In this document: positions 1 through 7,126 of the stretch, piece after piece | How positions within the stretch are numbered: position 1 is the first letter of the stretch | How the letters are laid out: each line of letters starts with the position of its first letter | Source of the DNA: Candidatus Zhuqueibacterota bacterium | Lineage (GTDB): Bacteria > BS750m-G25 | Length of the DNA: 60,160 nucleotides | Direction: 5' to 3' | Assembly (NCBI GenBank): GCA_016783505.1 | Contig: JADHWK010000011.1 | Span: forward strand, 1 to 60,160 | Made by a program: the position numbers and the translations under genes | Notes under the pieces: model-generated | Told to the model about the DNA's origin: nothing | Database searches by the model: none | What the model saw: the letters and a program-made list of their open reading frames with translations, nothing else

Positions 1-315
1 GTTCCCCAGGCCATCCTGGCAGCCAAGGCCGGGGCCACCTTTGCCAGTCCCTTCGTGGGTCGGTTGGATGACATCAGCCACGTAGGGATGGACCTGGTGC
101 GGGAGATCGTGACCGTCTACGAAAACTATGGATTTGCTACCGAGGTGATCGTGGCCAGTATCCGCAACCCCCTGCATGTGGTGGACGCCGCATTAGCTGG
201 GGCCCATATCGCTACTATCCCCTTTAAGGTGATCGAGATAATCATCAAACACCCCCTTACCGATAGGGGGATCCAAAAATTTCTGGCGGATTGGGAAAAG
301 ATGAGGCCAATCTAA
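1..315 (+). CDS. fructose-6-phosphate aldolase / small transaldolase, C-terminal part
   Basis: The frame is open from the first base, so the gene starts upstream of the window; 104 codons are visible. The residues match the C-terminal part of the small TalC/MipB-type transaldolase family, which makes or cleaves fructose 6-phosphate through a Schiff-base lysine. The catalytic lysine itself would lie upstream and is not visible. Recognisable stretches are [15 protein letters not shown], then VIVASIRNP and the closing [18 protein letters not shown], which form the last strands and helices of the barrel. Cytoplasmic, central carbon metabolism. The family is clear; whether the enzyme is a transaldolase or a fructose-6-phosphate aldolase cannot be decided from this part. 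Confidence 0.85.
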   Translation, partial: VPQAILAAKAGATFASPFVGRLDDISHVGMDLVREIVTVYENYGFATEVIVASIRNPLHVVDAALAGAHIATIPFKVIEIIIKHPLTDRGIQKFLADWEKMRPI

Positions 316-384
316 CACGGCAAAGCAGCAATTAGTACACACTTAATGAGCTTTGAAGATAAAAATTTTAATTGCTAAAGTAAT

Positions 385-526
385 AATGGAACGATGGAAG
401 AATGGAATTATGGATAAAGGGATAAGTGGATAAATGGATTTATGGAGTGATGGATTGATGAGGCTGCTGAATATTAGCGGGTAAAAAAATTTTCCAATAA
501 TCCAACTATCCAATAATCCATTTATA
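385..526. repeat. degenerate ATGGAT-type repeats with an inverted counterpart
   Basis: Between the aldolase and the next gene there is no coding sequence. Bases 385-460 hold many imperfect copies of ATGGAT/TGGATAAATGG, and 491-526 hold the complementary form, with TCCAATAATCCA appearing twice. The two blocks can pair in part, giving a weak AT-rich hairpin. This looks like drifted intergenic repeat sequence; I see no clear terminator. Confidence 0.5.
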
Positions 527-611
527 TGAGTGTTAGAATTGCAGAGACATTATACTTTACTGACACATATGACCTATATATAATTGTCAATACTTAAGTG
601 GGAGAGTCCCC

Positions 612-842
612 ATGAATGAAGATTTTGAATGGATCCGAACCCATATAGAAGAGTTGGTGGAGAAGTATGCGGGAAACTATGTGGCGGTGGTCGAAAAAAG
701 AGTAGTGGTTGTCAATAAATCAGGCAAGCTCGCTGAGGATAAAGCATTGACTCAGCTTCCAGGCAAAGAACCCTTGGTTTTTCCGGTTCCCAAAAAAGAG
801 GATTTCAATTGTCTGCTATCGTTTTTCCCTATTCGACCCTGA
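612..842 (+). CDS. small DUF5678-like protein
   Basis: A 76-residue soluble protein with the pattern EELVEKYAGNYVAVVEKRVV, followed by a region ending in PGKEPLVFPVPKKED. This resembles the small DUF5678-type proteins that often sit directly upstream of retropepsin-like aspartic protease genes; I recognise the family by pattern only. The ATG follows GGGAGAG at 600-606. Its last 34 bases overlap the next gene in another frame, so the two are probably translationally coupled. Biochemical function is unknown; the pairing suggests a partner or regulator of the protease, but that is inference. Confidence 0.7.
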   Translation: MNEDFEWIRTHIEELVEKYAGNYVAVVEKRVVVVNKSGKLAEDKALTQLPGKEPLVFPVPKKEDFNCLLSFFPIRP

Positions 843-1219
843 AGGATCGTAAAGTTCCTATCGTTCCGATAAATATTTTTGGGAATGGAAGATGGCATTA
901 TTGCTTGGCCTTTGTAGATTCTGGTGCCACTTTCAGCATTTTTAAAAAAGACGAAGCCCAGGGATTGGGCTTGGAATTTGACTCCGGCACTGAGATCTGG
1001 GTTGTAGTAGGTGGCGGAAGTTACATCCCTGTTTACATTCACCGGCTGAAAGTGATGATCGGCGAGGAAGAAATCGAAGCGGACATCGGTTTTTCTGATA
1101 GGTTGGGGGTCGGGTTTAATCTTCTGGGGAGAAAAAATATTTTTGATTGTTTCAGAGTGTGTTTCAACGACAAAGAAGGGATTGTCAGCTTCGAGGCAAA
1201 TAATAGGCAGAACAGTTGA
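809..1219 (+). CDS. retropepsin-like aspartic protease
   Basis: A 136-residue protein with the aspartic protease signature VDSGATFSIF at about residues 36-45. Only one Asp-Ser-Gly motif is present, so the active form would be a homodimer or a heterodimer, as in retroviral-type proteases. A later FNLLGRKNIFD stretch resembles the flap/second conserved region (LLGR) of the family. No signal peptide, so presumably cytoplasmic. The start is taken as TTG at 809, about eight bases after AGAGG, within the end of the upstream DUF5678-like gene. A second protease of the same class follows at once. Substrate unknown. Confidence 0.75.
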   Translation: MSAIVFPYSTLKDRKVPIVPINIFGNGRWHYCLAFVDSGATFSIFKKDEAQGLGLEFDSGTEIWVVVGGGSYIPVYIHRLKVMIGEEEIEADIGFSDRLGVGFNLLGRKNIFDCFRVCFNDKEGIVSFEANNRQNS

Positions 1220-1223
1220 AAAG

Positions 1224-1619
1224 GTGAGTGTTCAAAATTACGGGGATGTATTGAAGGCTGCTGATGGTCTCATCACCGAGGATCAGATCCGCACCGTCGA
1301 GGCGGATGCGGTTGTGGATACGGGAGCTACTTATCTCTGTTTACCTCCCAAGGTCATTAAGAAGCTGGGACTGTTATTTCATACTGATGTAACGGTTAAG
1401 ACTGCCAATGGGGATGCTTATCAAAGGCTGTTTCTCGGTGCAAAGGCCGAAATCCAAGGACGCAGTGCCCTCGTTACCGTAATGGAAAACGATTTGAAAA
1501 CACCACCCCTGATTGGGTATATTATTTTAGAAGAGTTAGATTTGGTGGTTGACCCCCGAACGAAGACCATTATTCCTAATCCCACCCACGAAGGGAAGTG
1601 GACTGCGGATTTGTATTAA
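1224..1619 (+). CDS. second retropepsin-like aspartic protease
   Basis: The protein has the motif VDTGATYLCLP and later the conserved pair PPLIGYIILEELDLVVDP, typical of a bacterial aspartyl protease family of about 130-140 residues. One Asp-Thr-Gly motif, so dimerisation is expected. The start is uncertain. GTG at 1224 lies five bases after the stop of the preceding gene but has a poor ribosome site, and ATG at 1143 would overlap that gene by 77 bases. The conserved N-terminus (GRTVEKVSVQNYGD) begins directly after an ATA codon at 1203, six bases behind GAGG, so a rare AUA start is possible. Substrate unknown. Confidence 0.75.
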   Translation: MSVQNYGDVLKAADGLITEDQIRTVEADAVVDTGATYLCLPPKVIKKLGLLFHTDVTVKTANGDAYQRLFLGAKAEIQGRSALVTVMENDLKTPPLIGYIILEELDLVVDPRTKTIIPNPTHEGKWTADLY

Positions 1620-1646
1620 TCATTAGACATAGTTGTTAGGAAAGAT

Positions 1647-2831
1647 ATGAAATCTTCTGCATTATTGAAGTATTTCATAATCGGCTTTGCCGTCGGTTTA
1701 GCGGGCATTCTCCTGTTTAAGGGATTGCCATATCGGGAAGGGGGGGAAAGTCCGGTAAGGCAGCCCCTGTTGGTGAAAAATATTGCTGCCCAGGAGATAC
1801 AGGACGAGATTACAGCTTCCCGTCAAAACGCCATCACCCGGGCGGTAAAGAAGGCGGGACCAGCCGTGGTGGGGATCAACGTCACCCAGGTGAGGGAATA
1901 CCGGGCCCGGAATCCCTTCTTCAATGATCCCTTTTTTCGGGACTTCTTTCCTCCCCTGATTTATCGTCAGCCCATCAAAAGTCTGGGCTCCGGGCTTCTG
2001 ATCTCCGATGACGGCTACATCCTGACCAATGAACACGTGGTCCACAATGCGGTGGAAATCATCGTCACCCTCACCGACGGGGAACAATATGATGCGGAGC
2101 CGGTGGGGGCGGATTTTAACTCCGACATCGCCCTGTTGAAAATAGAAGGTAATGATTTTCATTCTCTCAAATTTGGCAATTCGGACGATATTATCATCGG
2201 GGAGTGGGTGATCGCCATCGGTAATCCCTACGGATTGTTTTCTATCAATAATGAACCCACGGTAACCGTGGGGGTGGTGAGCGCCGTGAACCGGGATTTT
2301 GGCAAATTACAGAATCGGCGGGTGTATAAGGATATGATCCAGACCGACGCCTCCATCAATCCGGGTAATTCGGGAGGACCCCTGATCAATTCGCTGGGCG
2401 AGGTCATCGGGATGAACACCATGATCTATTCGGAGAGCGGGGGCTCCATCGGGCTGGGGTTTGCCATTCCCATCAATTACGTCAAAGAGATCGTGGATGA
2501 TCTGAGGGAACGGGGCGGGGTAAACCGGAATTACTGGACGGGTTTAAGCATTCAGGACGTGGACCGGCTGATCGCCTGGAGCCTGGGGCTTAAGTCCACC
2601 AAAGGGGTGATTGTCACCGACGTGGAAAAGGGCAGCCCGGCCGAAAAGGTGGGGGTTGAAGTAGCCGACGTGATCCTGGAAATGAATGGGATCGAGATCA
2701 ATAATGATCGGGATGTCCGTGAACTCCTCCAGAATAGCGACCTTAAGGTAGGGGATAAGCTGGAACTTAAAATCTTCCGTGATGGGAAAATCCTCAAGAA
2801 GAAAGTCAAATTGGAGGCGGTGGGGGGATAA
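1647..2831 (+). CDS. HtrA/Deg-family serine protease with one PDZ domain
   Basis: A 394-residue envelope protease of the trypsin-like S1C family, which degrades misfolded periplasmic proteins. Residues 9-28 form an uncleaved-looking membrane anchor. The catalytic triad is visible: His130 (TNEHVV), Asp160 (SDIALL) and Ser242 (GNSGGPL). A single PDZ domain occupies about residues 295-390 with the carboxylate loop near TGLSIQD. It is closer to the DegS layout (anchor, protease, one PDZ) than to DegP, which has two PDZ domains. It is the last chromosomal gene before the integron. Specific substrates cannot be inferred. Confidence 0.93.
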   Translation: MKSSALLKYFIIGFAVGLAGILLFKGLPYREGGESPVRQPLLVKNIAAQEIQDEITASRQNAITRAVKKAGPAVVGINVTQVREYRARNPFFNDPFFRDFFPPLIYRQPIKSLGSGLLISDDGYILTNEHVVHNAVEIIVTLTDGEQYDAEPVGADFNSDIALLKIEGNDFHSLKFGNSDDIIIGEWVIAIGNPYGLFSINNEPTVTVGVVSAVNRDFGKLQNRRVYKDMIQTDASINPGNSGGPLINSLGEVIGMNTMIYSESGGSIGLGFAIPINYVKEIVDDLRERGGVNRNYWTGLSIQDVDRLIAWSLGLKSTKGVIVTDVEKGSPAEKVGVEVADVILEMNGIEINNDRDVRELLQNSDLKVGDKLELKIFRDGKILKKKVKLEAVGG

Positions 2832-2865
2832 TTAGAACATAAATTTTTGAACTGAGGGGGCAGTT

Positions 2866-3193
2866 ATGTCTCCTTTTAGCCAAAATTATACTGTTAAAAA
2901 GAAATCCAAAATTCTTGACCAGATACATTCCGCCATTCGAACCAGGCATTACAGCCTCCGTACTGAAGAAGCTTATGTTAACTGGATCAAAAGATTTATC
3001 CTTTTTCACAAGAAACGGCACCCTCTTGAAATGAGTGAGAAAGAAATAAATCAGTTTTTAACCTACCTTGCGGCATTCATTTGCGACACATCTGTTAGAA
3101 GCTGGATATGATATTCGAACTGTACAAGAATTATTAGGTCACAAAAATCTGGCAACAACGATGATTTATACGCATGTTCTGAATATAGGCTAG
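2866..3193 (+). pseudogene. integron integrase (IntI-type tyrosine recombinase), internally deleted
   Basis: The first 68 codons or so encode the N-terminal SAM-like DNA-binding domain, with the integron-integrase pattern IRTRHYSLRTEEAYVNWIKR. At about 3070 the frame breaks. From 3074 to 3193 another frame encodes the C-terminal catalytic end, [20 protein letters not shown], then LLGHKN and MIYTHVLN, including the His-x-x-His-type motif residues and the nucleophile Tyr in IYTHV. Everything between (roughly 200 residues, including the first catalytic Arg and the IntI-specific patch) is gone. The IYTHVLN ending is characteristic of integron integrases. The deletion plus frame change make it non-functional. 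Confidence 0.88.
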
Positions 3194-3308
3194 TTATTTA
3201 GATTTAACCGCTTGTTATTTAGAATCTATAACCACCAAAATACAAATGAGCTTATCCATCTCATCAAGATGGTTTTGCTGATTTCATTGGAATGGATATA
3301 CTTAGGTT
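3185..3308 (+). repeat. 124-bp direct repeat, copy 1 (candidate attI)
   Basis: This stretch overlaps the last codons of the integrase remnant and is repeated, with scattered substitutions, at 5422-5545. Both copies end at AGGTT, exactly at a G^TT integron core, and diverge immediately after (GTTGGGC here, GTTATGC in copy 2). It holds a short hairpin, CCATCT-CATCA-AGATGG. A sequence beside the integrase that precedes the first cassette and ends at the crossover point is what an attI site should look like. Confidence 0.65.
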
Positions 3309-3600
3309 GGGCGGATGAAATGACATATATTGCGTACACCTAGTTAGACGAAAAGATTGGCTAAATGGAGGACGGATTGAGACGGAGTTTATAGACAATA
3401 GAAAAGGCGAAGTTAAAAGGTGACAGCTAATACAAGACAGACACTCACGATCGAAATGATGATAATGACGATGTTGTTGTTGATAATGATGATGGTGGTG
3501 GTGAACGGTGACGACGTCAACCATGACAATGCTGAGAACATAGGCAAGATGGCTAAAGGCGACAAATCGATTTGACACACTAACCAGTTTGGAGAGTCTC
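3309..3600. other. cassette A leader, non-coding, with low-complexity tract
   Basis: No convincing gene is present. The segment opens with the core heptamer GTTGGGC (3306-3312) and holds a second core-like heptamer, GTTAGAC, at 3343-3349. Bases 3457-3517 are a drifted trinucleotide tract (GAT/GTT/GGT units). The tract produces a spurious His-rich reading frame on the minus strand. TTGGAGAG at 3589-3596 is the ribosome site of the next gene. Confidence 0.6.
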
Positions 3601-5109
3601 ATGGAACAAAGCAGTAATAAAAAGAATACACCACGACAATTGATGGAACTTGCAGTGCAAGAGGGCGAACACTCCATCCCTGAGCATCATGACAAAGAAG
3701 ACCCGTTTGTCGGAGCTATTGTAGCAACCAAGGACGGAAAGATTCTGGCGAAGGCTCATCGTGGAGAACTACGTGTTGGTGAACACTGCGAGTTCACGCT
3801 CCTTGAAAGAAAGCTTCGCGATCAGAACCTTTCCGGTTGTGATCTGTATGTAACCATGGAACCCTGTACTGATGAATCCAGAGGACCTGGAAAGCGGGGT
3901 TGTGCAACCCATATTGCCAGCGCTCGCATCGTGACCGTATATATTGGAATAGATGACCCCAATCCTACGATCGCTCGTGAGGGTATTCGATACCTTATCT
4001 CAAAAAATGTGGTGGTGCACCCGTTCGACGCCGACATGCAGGAGAAAATTAGAGAGAGGAATGCTGCTTTCATCAAGGAGAAAGAAGAAGAGGTAAAGAC
4101 TATTGCTTTGAAGGAGGCTGAGGAAGGAAAGAAGACTCTTCTCGAAAGGTCCAAAGCTGATGCATCATTTGCTGGTCTTTCTAATAACACCCTGCAAAAA
4201 TTCGTCGAGCTTTCTAAACTCCCTTATGCGTTCCCGTCGATAGATTTTAATAAGTGGGCAACTGAATATGGATTGCTGGAACAAACGGATGGAACAACTG
4301 AACCTCGGCCCACTGGGCTAGGGAGCATGCTCTTTGGCCAGCGACCTTCAATTTTTTACCCACAAGTCATTTTCAAGACCGAGATCCAATACGGTACGGG
4401 AGAGCCGGAAATACACGACTTTGAGGATCCGCTTGTGCTTCAATGGCCGCAGATTCGTGAGTATCTCTTAAGCAAGGCTTTCAAACTCCCAATAAATAGA
4501 TCAGGTGGGGAACGCATCGAAACTCCTGATTTTCCAATAGACGTAATTCGCGAAGCCGTGGTCAATGCAATTGTTCATCGCGATTACAACATCGAAGGTG
4601 CGACAAACTATCTCTACATTGATCCTGAGAAGATCATTATTCGGAGCCCGGGAGTTGTTGTTCCGCCAATTACACTTGAAGACCTAAGAGAATTCAAGGC
4701 ATCGTGGTACAGTCGCAATCCGAAAATCATGTATGTGTTCAATCAGATGAGGCTTGCTGAACAGCGGGGCAAAGGGATAAGCAGCATGAAGCAATTGCCC
4801 TCGCTTGGATTTCCTCTTCCCACATTTGAGATTCAGGGGGGTAGCCTAGTTGTTACTTTTGCGAGAACTCGAACTGCGGCGGGTAAAGCTGATATATCAG
4901 CACTGGAGTACAAGGAATTGTTGTTCATTCAGGCCTATGAACCGATTACGCGGGCACAATTCGCTAAAGAGTTCAACCTGCCTACCAGGACTGCCCAAAA
5001 CCATCTCGGCCGGCTTATTGACATGGGTGTCATTTCCCCGAAGGGAAAAGGCAAGGCAATAAAGTATTATCATAAAAGGATGAGCGTAATGGATAGCAAT
5101 GAACTCTGA
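3601..5109 (+). CDS. cytidine-deaminase-like / HATPase_c_4 / winged-helix fusion protein
   Basis: A 502-residue cassette A protein. Residues 1-140 carry a zinc deaminase fold of the dCMP/RibD type, with GEHCEF as the His-x-Glu-like motif and MEPCT...RGCATH as the Pro-Cys...Cys motif. Residues about 310-420 match the ATP-binding domain seen in Schlafen/AlbA-2 and RecG-like regulators (REAVVNAIVHRDY, GKGISSM). The last 65 residues form a winged helix (ITRAQFAKEFNLPTRTAQNH). The usual Schlafen-like N-terminal domain seems replaced by the deaminase. The start is ATG 3601, five bases after GGAGAG; an upstream in-frame TTG at 3589 is less likely. Role unknown; a nucleotide-sensing or phage-defence function is inference. 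Confidence 0.72.
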   Translation: MEQSSNKKNTPRQLMELAVQEGEHSIPEHHDKEDPFVGAIVATKDGKILAKAHRGELRVGEHCEFTLLERKLRDQNLSGCDLYVTMEPCTDESRGPGKRGCATHIASARIVTVYIGIDDPNPTIAREGIRYLISKNVVVHPFDADMQEKIRERNAAFIKEKEEEVKTIALKEAEEGKKTLLERSKADASFAGLSNNTLQKFVELSKLPYAFPSIDFNKWATEYGLLEQTDGTTEPRPTGLGSMLFGQRPSIFYPQVIFKTEIQYGTGEPEIHDFEDPLVLQWPQIREYLLSKAFKLPINRSGGERIETPDFPIDVIREAVVNAIVHRDYNIEGATNYLYIDPEKIIIRSPGVVVPPITLEDLREFKASWYSRNPKIMYVFNQMRLAEQRGKGISSMKQLPSLGFPLPTFEIQGGSLVVTFARTRTAAGKADISALEYKELLFIQAYEPITRAQFAKEFNLPTRTAQNHLGRLIDMGVISPKGKGKAIKYYHKRMSVMDSNEL

Positions 5110-5127
5110 ATCGCACCACAAATCGCA

Positions 5128-5205
5128 CCAACATGGCGCGATTCATGTTTTTTACCTGTTTGGTTAGGATGATCGCGCTATTATGCGAGCCAACATGGCG
5201 CGATT
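5128..5205. repeat. 16-bp direct repeat pair CCAACATGGCGCGATT
   Basis: The same 16 bases occur at 5128-5143 and 5190-5205, 62 bases apart. Each copy is part of an imperfect palindrome; TCGCACC can pair with GGCGCGA around the AACAT loop in the first. The pair lies just after the fusion gene and could be a remnant of an attC body or a small palindromic repeat. Confidence 0.5.
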
Positions 5206-5314
5206 AAGATTACGAAGAAATCTTGCTGGTTCTATTCGTGCCAATCTTCTCCGCCTAACTAAAACGGTAATATGTGCAGAATAGTCAAATATATAGTCTA
5301 AATATTGCCGCCCA

Positions 5315-5365
5315 ACCAGGCATTACAGCCTCCGGACTGAAGAAGCTTATGTTAACTGGATCAAA
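5315..5365 (+). pseudogene. 51-bp duplicate scrap of the integrase gene
   Basis: Matches 2941-2991 of the integrase remnant with a single mismatch (T to G) over 51 bases. It begins at AACC, immediately within the inverted core GCCCAAC, and is followed after 56 unrelated bases by the second 124-bp repeat. Integrase scrap plus 124-bp repeat therefore occur twice in the same order. Confidence 0.8.
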
Positions 5366-5421
5366 GTAATATCAAGGGGATGAGTTTATCCGTCTGATTC
5401 GGATGGATAAACCAGAGCAAA

Positions 5422-5545
5422 ATAGGCTGGTTATTCATATTTAACTGCTTGTTATTTAAAGGTTATAAACATCAAAATTCAAATGAGTTTATCCATCTCA
5501 TCAAGATGGTTTTGCTGATTTCATTGGGATGGATATACTTAGGTT
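5422..5545 (+). repeat. 124-bp direct repeat, copy 2 (candidate attI before cassette B)
   Basis: Aligns without length change to 3185-3308. Ends at AGGTT with the core GTTATGC (5543-5549), which opens cassette B. That heptamer is the exact complement of GCATAAC at 6920, the R'' core at the far end of cassette B. Confidence 0.7.
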
Positions 5546-5573
5546 ATGCTGAAATCTAATGGGGGGTAAAATT

Positions 5574-6902
5574 ATGAAATCATCATATACAAAATGTCTT
5601 AATTGTAACACAGTGAATTTATCAATAAGCATTTTATGCAGTGTATGTTCAAAACTACTAATTAGGCTTCGTTGGTGGTTTTTTATATTACTATTTATAT
5701 CATTTGCTATCTCTAGTTATCTTAGTGGCCAATTAGGATTAATTTGGTTCGAATATGTATATTTGGAATTATTAGTCATAGGTATAATATTTATCTTGTT
5801 AAGAAATCATACAAAACTTTGGCCTTCTTTATTCTTTTTCTTTTTTTTATCTTTTATCTTAATTCTATTACACAATTATTATGATCAATTTTCTTTTCTA
5901 CCAAAGGTTACTACTTCATTTATTAAATTACTAATTGCTATTTATTTACCTATTGCCTATTGGTTTTCTTTTGTTAGAGCCTGTAAAGAAACTGAGCAGA
6001 GCATAATAAAGAGCTTTTCCGTATTTTCATTAGTAGTTTTTATTCTTTTAAATTTATTAAAATTAATCAATAAATATTTCTTATTAGTCGATGAAAATAT
6101 AATATCTGTAATTACCAAGAGTTTATATTTAAGGGAGATATTTTTAATAATATCGATTCTATTCGCTTCATACATTTCTTTTATCAACGCATTGAAAAGA
6201 AGAATTTCTCAACCACAAGACTTATTTTCAAAAATTACACATGTTCCTGATTTTACTTTTAATCCAGAAGTAAATTGGATTAGTTCATTTTTACCAATCA
6301 TTAAAGTAATATATATAGTCACATCAAAAATTTATATAATAATAATTACATTCATAAAAGAGGTCATCAATATTTTTAAAAGAATAATGGAATATTTAGT
6401 AAAATTTCTAAATAACTTTATTTTAGAATTCATACAACTTACCAATAATTTAATAAAAGTATTTCTTAGAAGTGTGAGATTTTATATTACATTAAATATG
6501 ATACCACTTTTCATGTTATTTCTAATATCAATTGTTAATGTTCGCTTATCTCAAAATATCTTTCTTTTTATTAACTCATCAAACAACATAAGTCACTTAT
6601 TTAATATAATGTTAAAGATATTTTATATTGTATTTCTATCTTTTTTCATGTTATGGTCTATTACTGAATATAATTTTAAAAAGTTTAGGGATAGTTATAT
6701 TTTTTCAGCAACGTTTATAATTTTCACTATTTTTATTGGTTCATTGTTATCATCATATGCTCTATATGTATTCGCAAAATTTCTAGACAATTCTGTTTTT
6801 AAAAGCTTCAATATCTTTTTAGTTACTGGTACTATTTTATTAGGAATATTTTTAGTTTCTATGTTTACTTACAGTAAAATTAAGAAGGAAAAGACGATTT
6901 AA
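5574..6902 (+). CDS. AT-rich multi-span membrane protein with N-terminal zinc ribbon
   Basis: A 442-residue cassette B protein. The first 30 residues contain two Cys-x-x-Cys pairs, CLNC and CSVC, eleven residues apart, a treble-clef zinc ribbon at the membrane surface. The rest is mostly hydrophobic, with roughly eight to ten membrane segments rich in Ile, Leu and Phe and a charged loop near the centre (residues about 205-285). The gene is strikingly rich in A and T compared with the chromosome. The start is ATG 5574, seven bases after GGGGGGT; an ATG at 5559 lies before that ribosome site. No family recognised and no function assigned. Confidence 0.75.
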   Translation: MKSSYTKCLNCNTVNLSISILCSVCSKLLIRLRWWFFILLFISFAISSYLSGQLGLIWFEYVYLELLVIGIIFILLRNHTKLWPSLFFFFFLSFILILLHNYYDQFSFLPKVTTSFIKLLIAIYLPIAYWFSFVRACKETEQSIIKSFSVFSLVVFILLNLLKLINKYFLLVDENIISVITKSLYLREIFLIISILFASYISFINALKRRISQPQDLFSKITHVPDFTFNPEVNWISSFLPIIKVIYIVTSKIYIIIITFIKEVINIFKRIMEYLVKFLNNFILEFIQLTNNLIKVFLRSVRFYITLNMIPLFMLFLISIVNVRLSQNIFLFINSSNNISHLFNIMLKIFYIVFLSFFMLWSITEYNFKKFRDSYIFSATFIIFTIFIGSLLSSYALYVFAKFLDNSVFKSFNIFLVTGTILLGIFLVSMFTYSKIKKEKTI

Positions 6903-6919
6903 TAATTCTATAATATTAA

Positions 6920-7106
6920 GCATAACCCAAAAATGCACCGGATGAAAACGCTACCCTCAATTTTCACATTTCAGTTCGGCCAACTCATGTTTCGGGCGTT
7001 GATATTGGTTTTTCTTGTTGGGGTCATTCTTTTCGTTCAGTTGTATATTCGTCCGGTGTTCTGGTAGTTTATCGGTTGGTTTCACCTGTTATGCGAATCG
7101 TTAGGC
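6920..7106 (+). repeat. attC site of cassette B (187 bp)
   Basis: R'' is GCATAAC (6920-6926) and the closing core is GTTAGGC (7100-7106), with crossover after G7100. The arms pair imperfectly: the left arm GGATGAAAACGCTACC resembles the reverse complement of the right arm, with an extra A after GG. A second heptamer, GTTATGC, lies at 7089-7095. The cassette opens at 5543 with GTTATGC, the exact complement of GCATAAC. The long variable loop is typical of large attC sites. Confidence 0.75.
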
Positions 7107-7126
7107 TGAAAAATCGGTAAAACATT

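Larger units (their letters stand above)
5110..5573. other. cassette A end and duplicated integron platform, non-coding
   Basis: No gene is visible. In order the stretch holds a 16-bp direct repeat (5128-5143 and 5190-5205), a core-like heptamer GCCTAAC at 5253-5259, and an imperfect hairpin CGGTAATAT/ATATTGCCG (5265-5273, 5302-5310). These are followed by a second core GCCCAAC at 5310-5316, an integrase scrap and copy 2 of the 124-bp repeat. A further inverted pair, GTTTATCCGTC and GGATGGATAAAC, lies near 5384-5412. Confidence 0.6.

Noticed and set aside
3264-3677. Minus-strand His-rich reading frame of 137 codons
   Set aside because: It is created by the GAT/GGT trinucleotide tract, overlaps the 124-bp repeat and the start of the fusion gene, and has no ribosome site.
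5315-5545. A 240-bp attC for cassette A from GCCCAAC (5310) to GTTATGC (5543)
   Set aside because: The cores fit but the two arms are not complementary, and the body consists of the duplicated integrase scrap and 124-bp repeat.
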